A stretch of 23,164 nt of DNA from Paraprevotella sp. (GCA_021205005.1 JAJPYK010000304.1:1142-24305), one strand, 5' to 3'; numbered from the stretch's first letter, positions 8,730 to 18,993 are shown. Program-made: numbers and translations. The notes: generated by a model not told the origin, from the sequence alone.

Positions 8730-9911
8730 TTAATATTTGATTTTAAACATATAGTAAAAGAGATAGATGACACCGACGGTCATCACTGCCACAGCTCCCG
8801 ACTGTCCGATGGCGTCGGAAGCCATACCCATAGCGATAGGGAAGATGGTTCCTCCGAAGAGTCCCATAATCATCAGACCGGATATTTCGTTCTTCTTTTC
8901 CGGCATGTGCTGCAGGGCTTGGGAGAAGATGATGGAGAACACGTTGGAGTTTCCGAATCCGATCAAGGCGATGCAGGCATAGATGGCAGGCTGTCCGTGG
9001 AAAAAGAACAGGCCGATCATCGCCACGAGCATGCAGGCCACGCTGATGGCAAAGAAGCGTTTGGCCGGCATGTGGCTCAGAATGAACGAACCCAACAGGC
9101 ATCCGGCCGTACGGAAGATGAAGTAGAGACTGGTGGCAAAGCCGGCATCCTCCAACGACATATTCAGTCTTTCGATCAGAATCTTGGGCGCGGTGGTATT
9201 CGTACCCACATCAATACCCACATGGCACATGATGCCAATAAAGCACAGGAATATAAAAGGTTTGCCCAGCAAGGCAAAGCATTCGCCGAACGTGGACGGC
9301 TTGCCTTTTTCTTTCTCTTCGTGGATGTGCGTATTGCCCAGCAACAGGATGGCGATGACCGCTATAATCATGTAGACCGGGAAGAGCACGCGCCAACCCA
9401 ATCCCCATGACGGCATGGCGGCCGTAGCACCCCACATGGCGATATACGGGGCCAGGAACGAAGCGATGGCCTTGACGAACTGTCCGAATGTGAGCGAGCT
9501 GGCCAGACGCTTGCCGCTGACGATATTAGACAGCAGCGGATTGAGCGACGTCTGCATCAGAGCATTGCCGATGCCCAGCAGAGAGAAAGATAAGAGCATG
9601 GCGGTATACGCATCGCTGAAGATCGGGATGCACAGTGACAGTACGGTGACGACCAAGCTCAGCAATACCGTCTTTTTCTGCCCGATCCGGTTCATGAGCA
9701 TGCCCGTAGGCACGGAGAAAATCAGGAACCAGAAGAATACGAGCGAGGGGAACAAGTTCGCTTGCGAGTCCGTCAGGCTCAGATCGGCTTTTACATAATT
9801 CGAGGCAATGCCGACCAGGTCGACAAAACCCATGGCGAAGAAGCATAGCATGATAGGAAGCAGGCGGGACATATTGCCCGTCTGTTCCTGTGATGAAGAT
9901 GTATTTACCAT
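8730..9911 (-). CDS. MFS sugar permease (FucP/glucose-galactose type), probable fructose importer
   Basis: A 393-residue inner-membrane protein with about 12 hydrophobic segments and no signal peptide. FucP-like text includes LCFFAMGFVDLVGIASNYVK near the N-terminus, FWFLIFSVPTGMLMNRIGQK with the cytoplasmic loop motif, and GFGNSNVFSIIFSQAL in the C-terminal half. The family carries out proton-coupled uptake of fucose, glucose or fructose. Fructose is inferred from the neighbours: GH32 15 bases upstream and fructokinase 11 bases downstream, the same order seen in Bacteroides fructan loci. The frame is intact and ends in TAA. An internal start at MSRLL (about residue 14) is also possible. Confidence 0.88.
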   Translation of the reverse strand: MVNTSSSQEQTGNMSRLLPIMLCFFAMGFVDLVGIASNYVKADLSLTDSQANLFPSLVFFWFLIFSVPTGMLMNRIGQKKTVLLSLVVTVLSLCIPIFSDAYTAMLLSFSLLGIGNALMQTSLNPLLSNIVSGKRLASSLTFGQFVKAIASFLAPYIAMWGATAAMPSWGLGWRVLFPVYMIIAVIAILLLGNTHIHEEKEKGKPSTFGECFALLGKPFIFLCFIGIMCHVGIDVGTNTTAPKILIERLNMSLEDAGFATSLYFIFRTAGCLLGSFILSHMPAKRFFAISVACMLVAMIGLFFFHGQPAIYACIALIGFGNSNVFSIIFSQALQHMPEKKNEISGLMIMGLFGGTIFPIAMGMASDAIGQSGAVAVMTVGVIYLFYYMFKIKY

Positions 9912-9926
9912 GTCCGTACTGTGCTT

Positions 9927-11795
9927 TTAAAGTCCTAAACGGTATACGGTACACTGATCCACACGGTAATTGCCGTTCTTGCCGTAGAAGCTCATTCTGT
10001 TATACGGCTCGTTCGGGAATACCAGATTGGTCATGGCTATCTTGCCGCCATCGAGGAATAATTCCACGGAACATTTGTCCACGAAGACGCTCAGCGTATG
10101 GATCTGTGCCTTGTGGAGCGGAGCCCAGGTGCCCAGAGCGAAGTCGTTGACGTAGTTGATGGCCGTCTTTTCCCATTTGCGGTCCTTGTCCAAGGGGTGC
10201 GGTTGGCTCTTGCTGCCGAAATCCACGATGCCGCTCTTCGTGCGGTCCATCACCAGCTTGTTGGATACGAGGTCGAAATAGATGTTCACTTCCTCGCCCT
10301 TTTCATTGAAGAGTTTGAAGCCCATGATGTCTGCGGTGCCTTGAGTGAGTTTCAGTTCGATCTCGTAAGCCCCTTCGTTGTTTTGCAACAGCGTGTCGAT
10401 GTGGTGTTCCTGGTTGACGTCGAATGCCGGGAACTGCTTTTCTTCTTTGCGCAGCGTCTGCACCTCTTTCACCGGATTCACGGAAACGTAATACTCTCCG
10501 TCCTGTTCATAAAGGCCCAATTCGCGGGGCAATGCGTTGGCACTGCGGAATTGCCGGGTCGGTACGAGGTTGGCATACTGCCAGTTGCTCATCCAGGGCA
10601 CGGCGATGGTACGGTCTCCCGTGTTGGAGAAGCATACGGTGGCGTAGTGGTCCTTACCCAAATCCAGCCATTTCACCGTATCCTTCGGACTGTCGCAGGT
10701 GAAGTTCTTTCCGTCGAAGTCACCCACGAAGTACTGCGTAGCGCTGCCGCCGAAGTAGCAACCCGGGTTCACGTTGACGATCATGACCCATTCCTTTTTG
10801 TTCGGGTCCCCGTTTACCGGCAGTTGCACCATGTCCGGGCATTCGAACTAACGAGGCTGTACGCCGTAGCCTTCGCCCCATCCGCTCAGATAGTTCCAGT
10901 CTTTCAGGTTCTGCGAGTCGTAGAAACGCATTTCTTTGTCGGCCGATACGATCATCACCCATTTGCGAGCCGGTTCATACCAGAACACTTTCGGGTCGCG
11001 GAAGTCCTTCAATCCGTCGAACGGACGAAGAATCGGGTTCTTCTCATATTTGGTGAACGTATCTCCGTTGTCTTTGCTGTAAGCCATACATTGAATCTGG
11101 CCGTTTTTGTCGCTGGCTGAGGTATAGAAAGCGATAATGCTGCCTTTGCCGTAGCCGGCGGCGTTGTCCTTATCCACGATGGCGCTTCCGGAGAAGATAT
11201 GTCCCAACGTGTCGCGGGCGATGGCCGGAGCCTTGTGGTCCCAGTGCATCAGGTCCTTGCTCGAAGAGTGTCCCCAGTGCATGTTGCCCCATACGGAGCC
11301 GTAGGGATTGTATTGGAAATAGAGATTGTACACTCCGTCTTTATATACCAGTCCGTTGGCATCGTTCATCCATCCGTAGAGCGGGGTGTGGTGATAGATG
11401 GGGCGGAACTTCTCCGTGTTCGTTGTGTCGAACGTGTCGGACAGCTTGATTTCCTTCCAGCATACGGCATTTTTCCCGATGCGGTTGATGCGTACGGTGG
11501 CGCTGTCGGCGCCTTCGGGCAGGGCGAACGGCACGTAATAATCTACCTTCTTGTTGGCCAGACGGATGTCCATGTCCGTGTCTCCCGGATCGCCTGTGTC
11601 GAGGCGAACCTGACCTTCTGCCGAGCTTTCCTCGATCGGCAGCAACAGGTATTTCTTCGGGTGTGCGATGTGAATGACAGTCAGGCTGTCGCCTTCCTGC
11701 TCGAATGTCATGTCGCTCTGAGCGCTTTTACACGAAGCTGCGGTCAATGCTGTGACCACGGCGCAGACCGCGCCGGTTGAAAATAGTGCTTTTAT
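9927..11795 (-). pseudogene. GH32 fructan hydrolase (levanase/inulinase type), interrupted by an in-frame TAG
   Basis: A lipoprotein-type GH32 enzyme that would hydrolyse beta-fructosides such as levan, inulin or sucrose. From the codon at 11793-11795 the protein reads KALFSTGAVCAVVTALTAAS followed by Cys, a good lipoprotein signal, but that first codon is ATA, not ATG. The first standard start is GTG at 11757-11759, which cuts off half the signal. Next come a DUF4980-like N-terminal domain, the nucleophile motif WMNDANG (Asp about 145) and FRDP (about 265-268). An in-frame TAG at 10848-10850 (about codon 316) stands two codons before the acid/base Glu of FECPDM. The second half (9927-10832) holds the rest of the propeller and the C-terminal sandwich. 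Joined length is about 622 residues, normal for the family. It ends in TAA. A CAG-to-TAG change would explain the stop. Confidence 0.88.
10848..10850 (-). other. In-frame TAG inside the GH32 gene
   Basis: The minus-strand text runs QPR, TAG, FECPDM. The frame is the same on both sides and protein similarity resumes at once. The interrupted position is two residues before the catalytic Glu. Gln (CAG) is one transition away. Confidence 0.9.
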
Positions 11796-11842
11796 GTGGT
11801 TTTACCTTTTATGAATGAATAATTCGTTTATATGAGTTTTCC

Positions 11843-14145
11843 TTAAAATTTCACATTGGCCGAGAACTCCACGGTGAACGGGCGGATATAGCTTCCGGCC
11901 ATCCAGTGTCCGTCATATTGCTTGGCGTCCTGTTTCTCCACCAGTTCCGCTCCGGCGATGCTGCCCTGTGCGCCGTCTGGTTCAGGAAGTTGATGAACGT
12001 GGTTCCCAGCGTCAGGTGCTTGTTGACGGTCCAGTTGAGGCCGCCGAACGTTTCCCACCGTCCGTTGAAGTAATAGGCTTCGTTGATGTTGGCGTAGGTC
12101 TTGCTGAAGTAACGGAAGCTGGCCCAGATCTTCAGGTCTTTGGTGATCATGTAACTGGGATCGAGCTCTACCAATACTTTGGAGATTTCGGCTACGATAT
12201 TGCCGGTGGCATTGATTTTGGACTCATTGCCGTCGGAGAACATGACGCCCGTTTCATACTTCTTATATTTCGGCACCTGGTAGGTGAACAGGAAATGGAA
12301 GTCGAAGCCTTTGAACGGATGAATCTCGGCATCAGTGGTCCATCCGACGGTCTTGATGTCATAGCTCAACGGAGCGGCCTTGATGTCCGACGGATTGGCG
12401 GGATTGATCAGGTTCAGCGTGGAATTGTTGTTCGTCTTGGCGATGTAGGAGAAGAGAGAAGTCAGGCTGATCCACGAGGTGTTGTAGTATACGCCGGCCC
12501 TTCCGAGCGGAACGGTGATCTTGTCCACATTCGGCATTTCGGCCGGGGCGAAGTTCGACAGGTTCGGATGTTGGGTGATGTAGGTAAAGTCGCCGGTCAG
12601 TCCGAATTCTTTGGTGATCTTGTAGGTCAGCGACGCCGTGAAGTCCATGTTCAACCAGTCATAGTCGAATCCTCTCGGCGTGATCAGGGTGCCGTCGGAG
12701 GCCGTCGCTCCGATATGATAGTTGTAGAAGCGGCCCACGGCCTTGCCGTCGTCATTGTATACGGCCAGGTTGTCGCCCGTCAGCTTCTGGTATTCGAACC
12801 GTGCGCCGTAGTTGAGGTTCCATTTGGGGGTGATGTCCCAGTCGTGCGTGGCATAGAAGGCCAGCTTGTTCTCATGACCCTTATAGAATTCCGAGGCGTT
12901 CTGGTTGAAGTTGTAATAAGGTGTATCCCAGTAATAATGGGCCGAGGACGACGGTGTGCCGTAGAGAATCTGCGGATAGGCCTCTACCGTATGGTCGTAC
13001 ATGGTGGTATTGGAAGAATAGTCCACGTTGTAATACCATTCGTTCCGTCCTATGCGCCAGGTCTGGTTGCTGTATTTGCGGCTCAACTCGGTCGTGAAGA
13101 AGAATTCGTCGATATATCCCCGGTTGAAGCACGACATGCGGCTTTGCACGTATCCTTTATAAGGCGTTTTGCTGCCGTCGGTATTCTTCAGATAATACCC
13201 GGCGTCCTCGTCCTGGTAGTTCATGTCCATCGGCGTCTGATAGAGGTAAGAACCCAACGCATGGTCATATTTCATGTTGATGTCCCATTCCATTCAGTTG
13301 TCCCATTTGTACTTGTGCAGCAAGGTGATTTGGTTGCCCTTGCTGGCCGTGGCGTCATACAGGTTGGTGACTTTCACCTCTCCCGTGCGGATATCCATAT
13401 AGGGAATGGTGCCCACATTGGGCAGGTAGGATGAGGTGCCGAGGCTGAATCCCGGAATTTCGCGCACGCTTCCGTCGCCCACGTAGATGAACGGTGCGCT
13501 GGTCGTGGCGTTCGACAGCCAGTGGCTGTTGCTGTAATGATAGATCAAATAGAGTTCTCCGCGTCCCTCGTTGTATTTCTTGGTCAGTGCGGCCTTGTAG
13601 ATCTGGGTGCGGTCCTGGTATTGCGCAAAACGCAGTTTGAAGGTACCCGGGTCGAAATCCTGATAGATGCTTCCGCTATAATACCATCCCTTTCCGAAGC
13701 CTCCGTTCACGTTCATGTCGAACTGCTGTTTGCCGAAATGATTCGTGTTGTAGTTCAGCGTTCCGTTAAATTTTTCTCCGCCCGTGCCCAACTGGGTGAA
13801 GGATTTGACGGCATATCCGATATTTCCCGTCGTGATGGCCGTCTCCGAGATTTTCAGCAGTCCGGTGTGCGCCAGACTGCAATCGCCGCGCCAGTGCGTA
13901 TTGACGTTGTGAGGATTGGAGTTATATACCACGGGCAGGCCGTTTTCTAACACGTTCACGTCTCCGCCGGGCAGTCCGATGGAAATTTCGCGCGGACCGT
14001 TCGCGCTGGCCGCGTTCAGCATGACATTACGGTTGCCTTCCTCCTTAGAGGCCGACTTAATACTGTCCGTCGCGTTTTCCTGTGCAAAAGAATTGACACA
14101 AGTGAGCGATGGGATCAGCAGTGTGAGAACTTTAGAGGTCTTCAT
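11843..14145 (-). pseudogene. TonB-dependent receptor of the fructan operon, broken by a TGA and a frameshift
   Basis: The first gene of the fructan operon, about 767 residues when joined. The start at 14145 gives a signal peptide (MKTSKVLTLLIPSLTCVNSF). An in-frame ATG at 14163 is a less likely start. The N-terminal part (to about residue 130) resembles a plug domain, with IGLPGGDVNVLENGLPVVY, followed by barrel text rich in alternating aromatic residues. An in-frame TGA stands at 13294-13296 (codon 284), between HKYKWDN and MEWDINMKYDH. Near 11973-11977 the frame slips. The long frame would run on to a poor C-terminus, while the neighbouring frame gives AQGSIAGAELV and the correct receptor ending FSANVKF with TAA at 11843. 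Restoring one G there joins the two. No SusD gene follows, so this is not a SusC/SusD pair. Fructan oligosaccharide uptake is inferred from position. Confidence 0.82.
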
Positions 14146-14203
14146 ACATTTTGATGGACTCATAGTATCATTACGTTTTTTTGTTACGATGTTTATTACA
14201 GTG

Positions 14204-14211
14204 CAAAGAAA
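14204..14211 (-). promoter_or_regulatory. Possible -7 box of the fructan operon
   Basis: Minus-strand TTTCTTTG differs from TAnnTTTG at one position and lies about 60 bases upstream of the receptor start at 14145. If real, the operon would be transcribed from here, plausibly under the HTCS. Confidence 0.3.
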
Positions 14212-14438
14212 GTAAAAAAAGAAGATTTAGAGGTATAATGAATCGTTCATTTCCTTATAATTTTGTTTCATAACGCCCGTTTGAGACCTTTTGTGAGGTT
14301 TTTACACCCGTGTGGAAGCGGGCTTATAACTTTCTCAGGTCCAATCGCTTTTTCCCCGTCCTCCGGTTCGCCTTTCCTCACATTTGTCATTCGGGGAAGG
14401 GGAGGTCCGGACGAGGCGTTTTTTTTCTGCGGAAGAAA

Positions 14439-14480
14439 ATTTTTCAATCTCCGCAGATTGAAAAATCAATCTCCGCAGAT
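14439..14480. repeat. Perfect 11-bp inverted repeat overlapping a 15-bp direct repeat
   Basis: ATTTTTCAATC (14439-14449) and GATTGAAAAAT (14456-14466) form a perfect inverted repeat with a six-base spacer TCCGCA. The 15-mer TCAATCTCCGCAGAT at 14444-14458 recurs exactly at 14466-14480, a 22-base period. It lies about 100 bases upstream of the metal-efflux operon. It could be a repressor or activator operator, or a structured leader. No regulator gene for it is in the window. Confidence 0.65.
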
Positions 14481-14572
14481 CGACGGAGGGACTTCCTGAG
14501 GGGGTCGGACGGACGGTGAAATAAAAAACGGAAAAAGCCGGGATAATCGGTCCGATTGAACCAAAAAATGCT

Positions 14573-14580
14573 TATATTTG
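14573..14580 (+). promoter_or_regulatory. Candidate -7 box of the metal-efflux operon
   Basis: TATATTTG matches TAnnTTTG exactly and ends only four bases before the ATG at 14585. A TTG at 14556-14558 is a weak -33 candidate at a short spacing. With the usual start distance the transcript would begin at or very near the ATG, suggesting a leaderless message. Confidence 0.5.
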
Positions 14581-14584
14581 CGGC

Positions 14585-14998
14585 ATGAAACGCAAGGTAG
14601 TCATATTATTATCCGCATTCGTACTGCTTCTGGCCGTACATCCGGCGTTGGCGTTTCATTTCTGCGGAGGCGATCTGTCCTCGGTAGAGGTGCCCTATTG
14701 GCACGACGCCGGGCTTTCATGCTGTTGCGGCGGGGCCGCCGGGACGGGAAAGGCGTCGGTCGTGGCGGAGGCGGGTTGCTGCCACATGCGGATGGTCTAT
14801 CTTTCCACCGATAATTATTTGCAACAGGACACGTTGCAGGTGCCGCCCTGTACGGCGACGGCCTTTTTCGAGTTCCGTGTCCCGTCATGTCTCCTTTTTT
14901 CTCCCTTTCAGCGCATCGTAAAGGCCGATATACCCCCTTTGCTGTGCCATGAACGAGGGCGCGAACGGCTCTCGCGCTTTTGCGTGTACCTCATTTGA
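14585..14998 (+). CDS. Small exported HYC_CC_PP-family protein
   Basis: A 137-residue secreted protein with signal peptide MKRKVVILLSAFVLLLAVHP followed by ALA. The pattern matches the HYC_CC_PP family, which often stands in front of Cus-type efflux genes in Bacteroidota: HFCGG just after the signal (for HYC), a CCC cluster, then GCC with HMRMVYLSTDNYL, and a PP pair near the C-terminus (DIPPLLC). The Cys and His residues suggest metal or redox binding in the periplasm, but the family's function is not established. It leads the operon and is followed by about 150 bases before cusA. The start is the only ATG that gives a complete signal peptide. It ends in TGA. Confidence 0.72.
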   Translation: MKRKVVILLSAFVLLLAVHPALAFHFCGGDLSSVEVPYWHDAGLSCCCGGAAGTGKASVVAEAGCCHMRMVYLSTDNYLQQDTLQVPPCTATAFFEFRVPSCLLFSPFQRIVKADIPPLLCHERGRERLSRFCVYLI

Positions 14999-15147
14999 TC
15001 GGGTTCTATTCTTTTTTTTGACGGGACGCGCGACGGACCGGTCGGTTGCGGCGGTCCGGGGCGGCGTGTCGCGGCGTGTTTTCATTTCTGGTGACGGGGA
15101 GGTGCATTCCTGTCATCGCGTGTTCATCATGTAAAAAAAGAATTTTC

Positions 15148-15153
15148 ATGTAG
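15148..15153 (+). other. ATG-TAG start-stop at the head of cusA
   Basis: The expected start codon is followed at once by TAG, in frame with the whole pump. The residues after it match the known N-terminus of the family, so TAG stands where a sense codon (Leu or Lys in relatives) is expected. Confidence 0.8.
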
Positions 15154-18100
15154 AATAGAATCATCAAGTTTTTTTTAGACAACAGGCTGGTGTCTGTCCT
15201 GTGTCTCCTTCTGCTGGTGATAGGCGGACTGTCTACGGCTCCCTTCAACTGGCACGGCGGTCTGCTGCCCCGGAACCCCGTGGCTGTGGATGCCATTCCG
15301 GACATCGGCGACAACCCGCAGATCGTGGCCACGGAATGGATGGGCCGTTCGCCCAAGGACGTGCAGGAGCAGGTCACTTATCCGCTCACCACGTCTTTGC
15401 TGGGCATTCCGGGCGTGAAGAATATCCGGAGTACGTCCATGTTTGGCATGTCGTTCATCTATATCATATTCGATGACGATGTGGAGTTTTATTGGAGCCG
15501 TTCGCGGGTGTTGGAAACGCTGAACTCCCTGCCCGCCGGGACTTTGTCCGAAGGAGTGCGTCCGTCTTTGGGGCCCGACGCCACGGCTTTGGGGCAAATC
15601 TTCTGGTATACGTTGGAGGGGCGGAACCCCCGCACCGGGAAACCGGCCGGAGGCTGGAGTCCGGAAGAACTGCGTACCTTGCAGGATTTTTATGTAAAAT
15701 ACTCGCTTTCGTCGGCCGAGGGCGTATCCGAGGTCGGGTCCTTCGGCGGTTTCGTGAAAGAATATCAGATCGAGCTGGATCCGGATGCCATGCGGGCCTT
15801 CAACGTTTCGGTGATGGACGTGATGAATGCCGTGCAGAAGAGCAATGTAGACATCGGAGCCGAGACGATGGAAGTGAACAAGGTGGAGTATCTCATCCGC
15901 GGGTTGGGCTATATTAAGAATGTGGACGACATCCGCGAGGCGGTGATCGCTTCGCGCGGAGGCGTTCCCGTGCGCGTAGGCGACGTGGCTTTCGTCACGA
16001 CCGGACCGGCTCCCCGTCGCGGCGGATTGGATAAGGAAGGAGTAGAGGCCGTGGGCGGCGTGGTCGTGGCCCGCTATGGTGCCAACCCGATGGAGGTCAT
16101 CCGTCAGGTGAAGGACAAGATACGGGAAATGGACGTGAGCATGCCCGAGAAGAAGCTGGCGGACGGTACCGTATCCAAGGTGACGGTCGTACCTTTTTAC
16201 GACCGCACCCGGTTGATTCAGGAAACGATCGGCACGCAGGAGACGGCCTTGTCTCACGAGATCCTCATCGTGATCATCGTGATCATCGTCCAGGTGTTCA
16301 ATCTGCGCGCCTCCGTCGTCATTTCCTCGTTGTTACCCGTGGCGGTGCTGGCTACGTTCGTCCTGATGAAGGCGACGGGCATCAGCGCCAATATCGTGGC
16401 CCTTTCGGGCATCGCCATCGCGATCGGCGTGGTGGCCGACGTGGGCGTGGTGTTCGTCGAGAGCATCATCCGGCATAAGGAGCGTCCGGAGAATCGCGGG
16501 GTGCGTTCGGGACGTCCGCTGCTCCGGCTGATCTATACGGCCGTGTCCGAAGTGTCGGGCGCGATCACCACGGCGATGCTCACCACCGTCGTGAGCTTCA
16601 TTCCCGTATTCGCCATGCAGGGGCCGGAGGGCAAGCTGTTCGCCCCGTTGGCCTATACCAAGACTTATGTACTGTTGTTCGCCCTCCTGATCGGCTTCAC
16701 GATTCTCCCCACGCTGGCCTATCTGGTCTTCTCCGTCGACATCCGTTCCGCGAAATGGCGACGGGCCGGCAATGCGCTGTTGATCGCGGCCGGCATCGTA
16801 TGGGCTGCGCTTTCGGGTTACGGGCTGGCTTTGGGACTGTCGTTCATGGGTCTGAACAATCTGACGGTCCGTTACTGGAAGAATCCGAAGACGCCGTCTT
16901 TGCTGAATGTGGGCATCGTGCTTTGCGTCGCTCTTTACTACCTGACGCAGGAATGGCTGCCGCTCGGTCCGGAGCACGGTCTGTGGCCCAACCTCTGTTT
17001 CGTGGCCCTTCTGGTAGCCGTGATTCTGGGACTGCTTTATGCGCTGGTACGCTATTACGCGCGCATTCTGTCGTGGTGTCTCGACCATCGTCTGAAGTTC
17101 CAGGCCCTTCCTGTCGTGGTCCTGCTCCTGGGGCTGACCGCCTGGTTAGGCTTCGGTCGGGTGTTCGGTTTCCTCTCTTTCGGTTCCGACCGCATCCGGA
17201 AAAGTGCGCCATGGCAGGCGGCCGAAAGGGTTTTTCCGGGCATCGGAGAAGAGTTCATGCCCACGTTGAACGAAGGATCTTTCCTGTTGATGCCGTCCAG
17301 CATTCCCTATACCGGGGTGGAAGCCAACAAGGAATTTATCGCCTTGATCGACCGCCGTGTGTCGGCCATACCCGAAGTGGAGCGGAATGTAGGCAAATGG
17401 GGGCGTGTCAATTCGGCCCTGGATCCCGCCCCGATCCAGATGTATGAGAATACCATCAGTTACCGGCCGGAATATGCGCTGGACGAGGACGGCCGGCGCG
17501 AGCGGTTCAAGGTGGACCGCGACGGGGCGTTCGTGCTCCGCGACGGTTCGCGTTATCAGCCGGCCGACGGTTTCCGCATCGTGTCGCCGGACAGTCTCAT
17601 CCCTGACCGGCATGGCGAATACCTGCGTCAGTGGAGGCCTGAGATCCGCAGTGCCGACGACATCTGGCAGGCCATCGTCCGTGCCGCCCTGGTGCCGGGC
17701 GTGACTTCCGCTCCTAAACTGCAACCCATCGAGGGACGTCTGGTCAGGCTCTCCACGGGGATGCGTGCGCCGATGGGGCTGAAGGTGTACGGTCCCGATC
17801 CGGCTTCGATCGAGGAGGCTGGCCAACGGCTCGAGAAGGCCTTGCGCGACGTTCCCTCCGTGCGGTCCTCTTCGGTGTTCTACGACCGTGCGGCCGGAGC
17901 GCCCTATCTGGACATCGTGCTGGACCGGCCGCGTATGGCCCGATACGGCATGACGGTGGCCGATCTGCAAGAGGTGATTTCCGCCGCCGTGGGCGGCATG
18001 CCGCTGACGACGACGGTGGAGGGGCGCGAACGCTTTGCCGTGCGCATACGTTATCCGCGCGAACTCAGGGAGAGCGCCGAGGAACTCGGCCGTCTGCCCG

Positions 18101-18993
18101 TGCCCACCGCTGCGGGTACCCAGGTGCCGCTGAGCGAAGTGGCCGATCTCCGTTACGACACCGGAGCGCAGATGATCCAGAGCGAGAACACGTTTCTTAT
18201 GGGATACGTGATTTTCGACAAGCGGGAAGGGGCCGCCGAGGTGAATGTCGTGCATGAGGCGCAGAAGGTGCTAGAGAAGAAAACGGCCGACGGTTCGCTG
18301 GTGCTTCCTAAAGGGGTAAGCTATCGTTTCGCCGGGAATTACGAGCAGCAGGAGCAGGCGGCGAAACGGCTGTCGCTCATCGTGCCGGCGGTGTTGCTGT
18401 GCATACTGCTCATCCTTTATTTCCGTTTCCGTTCGCTCACGGCCTCCCTGATTCATTTTTCCGGCGTGTTCGTGGCCTTTGCCGGAGGCTTTATCCTGTT
18501 GTGGCTCTACGGACAGGGCTGGTTCCTGAACTTTTCGTTCGACGGGGTCGGCCTGCGCGATTTGTTCCAGGTGCACGACATCCATCTGAGTGTAGCCGTG
18601 TGGGTGGGCTTCATCGCCCTGTTCGGCATCGCTACCGATGACGGCGTACTTATGGGATCTTACATCCACGACGTGTTCAAGGAGAAGCGTCCCGCCACGA
18701 TACCTGCCATCCGCGAGGCCGTGCTCGAGGCCGGACTGAAAAGTGTCAGGCCGGCGGCCATGACGACGGCTACCACGCTGATCGCTCTCCTGCCGGTGCT
18801 GACCTCTACCGGCAAGGGGGCCGAAATCATGATACCGATGGCTTTGCCGGCTTTCGGCGGCATGTTGATTCAGTCCATGACAATGTTTATCGTGCCGGTG
18901 TTGCAGTGTATCTGGCGGGAGTCCGTTTGCCGGCGCGCACGGAAAAGAGATTGGAAAGAAAGTCATGAACTACTTAAAGACGTGGAATCATGA
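15148..18993 (+). CDS. cusA: CusA-type RND heavy-metal efflux pump, with TAG at codon 2
   Basis: An inner-membrane RND pump of the heavy-metal (Cu/Ag) group, about 1281 residues. Family text includes STAPFNWHGGLLPRNPVAVD, VATEWMGRSPKDVQEQ, FGMSFIYIIFDDDVEFYWSR and LGPDATALGQIFWYTLEG. A TM4-type Asp lies in IAIAIGVVADVGVVF, and EEFMPTLNEGSFLLMPSS follows later. The periplasmic loops and twelve membrane segments are complete. Family proteins begin M-x-N-(K/R)-I-I-K-F. Here the bases at 15148 read ATG, TAG, then AATAGAATCATC, giving M-stop-N-R-I-I-K-F-F-L-D-N-R-L. The first uninterrupted start is GTG at 15190, which would lose 14 codons of the N-terminal cytoplasmic helix. The 3' end overlaps the TolC gene (ATGA at 18990-18993), indicating translational coupling. 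It exports Cu(I)/Ag(I) with CusB and TolC partners. Confidence 0.93.

Larger units (their letters stand above)
14164..14584. other. Divergent intergenic region
   Basis: These 421 bases separate the leftward fructan operon from the rightward metal-efflux operon. I see no convincing gene. The short plus-strand open frames at 14263-14519 lack protein-like composition and a plausible start. The region holds candidate promoters at both ends and the inverted/direct repeat at 14439-14480. Confidence 0.6.

Noticed and set aside
13294..13296. UGA recoding as Trp or Gly
   Set aside because: TGA is the natural stop of several genes here (HTCS, TonB receptor, CotH, CusA, CusB), so a general reassignment is not tenable.
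11968..13434. 488-codon open frame on the plus strand opposite the fructan TonB receptor
   Set aside because: It is antisense to clear receptor text, has low-complexity Val/Gly/Arg-rich composition and no domain. It is a shadow frame.
11843..14145. SusC of a SusC/SusD pair
   Set aside because: No SusD-like lipoprotein follows. The next gene is GH32. Length and plug text fit a plain TonB-dependent receptor.
14263..14519. Possible small genes in the divergent intergenic region
   Set aside because: Composition is not protein-like, the two frames overlap, and the region holds repeats and promoters instead.
15175..18966. Long minus-strand open frames opposite cusA (360, 251, 369 and 231 codons)
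   Set aside because: They are His/Arg/Gly-rich shadow frames caused by high GC in a complete CusA gene on the other strand.
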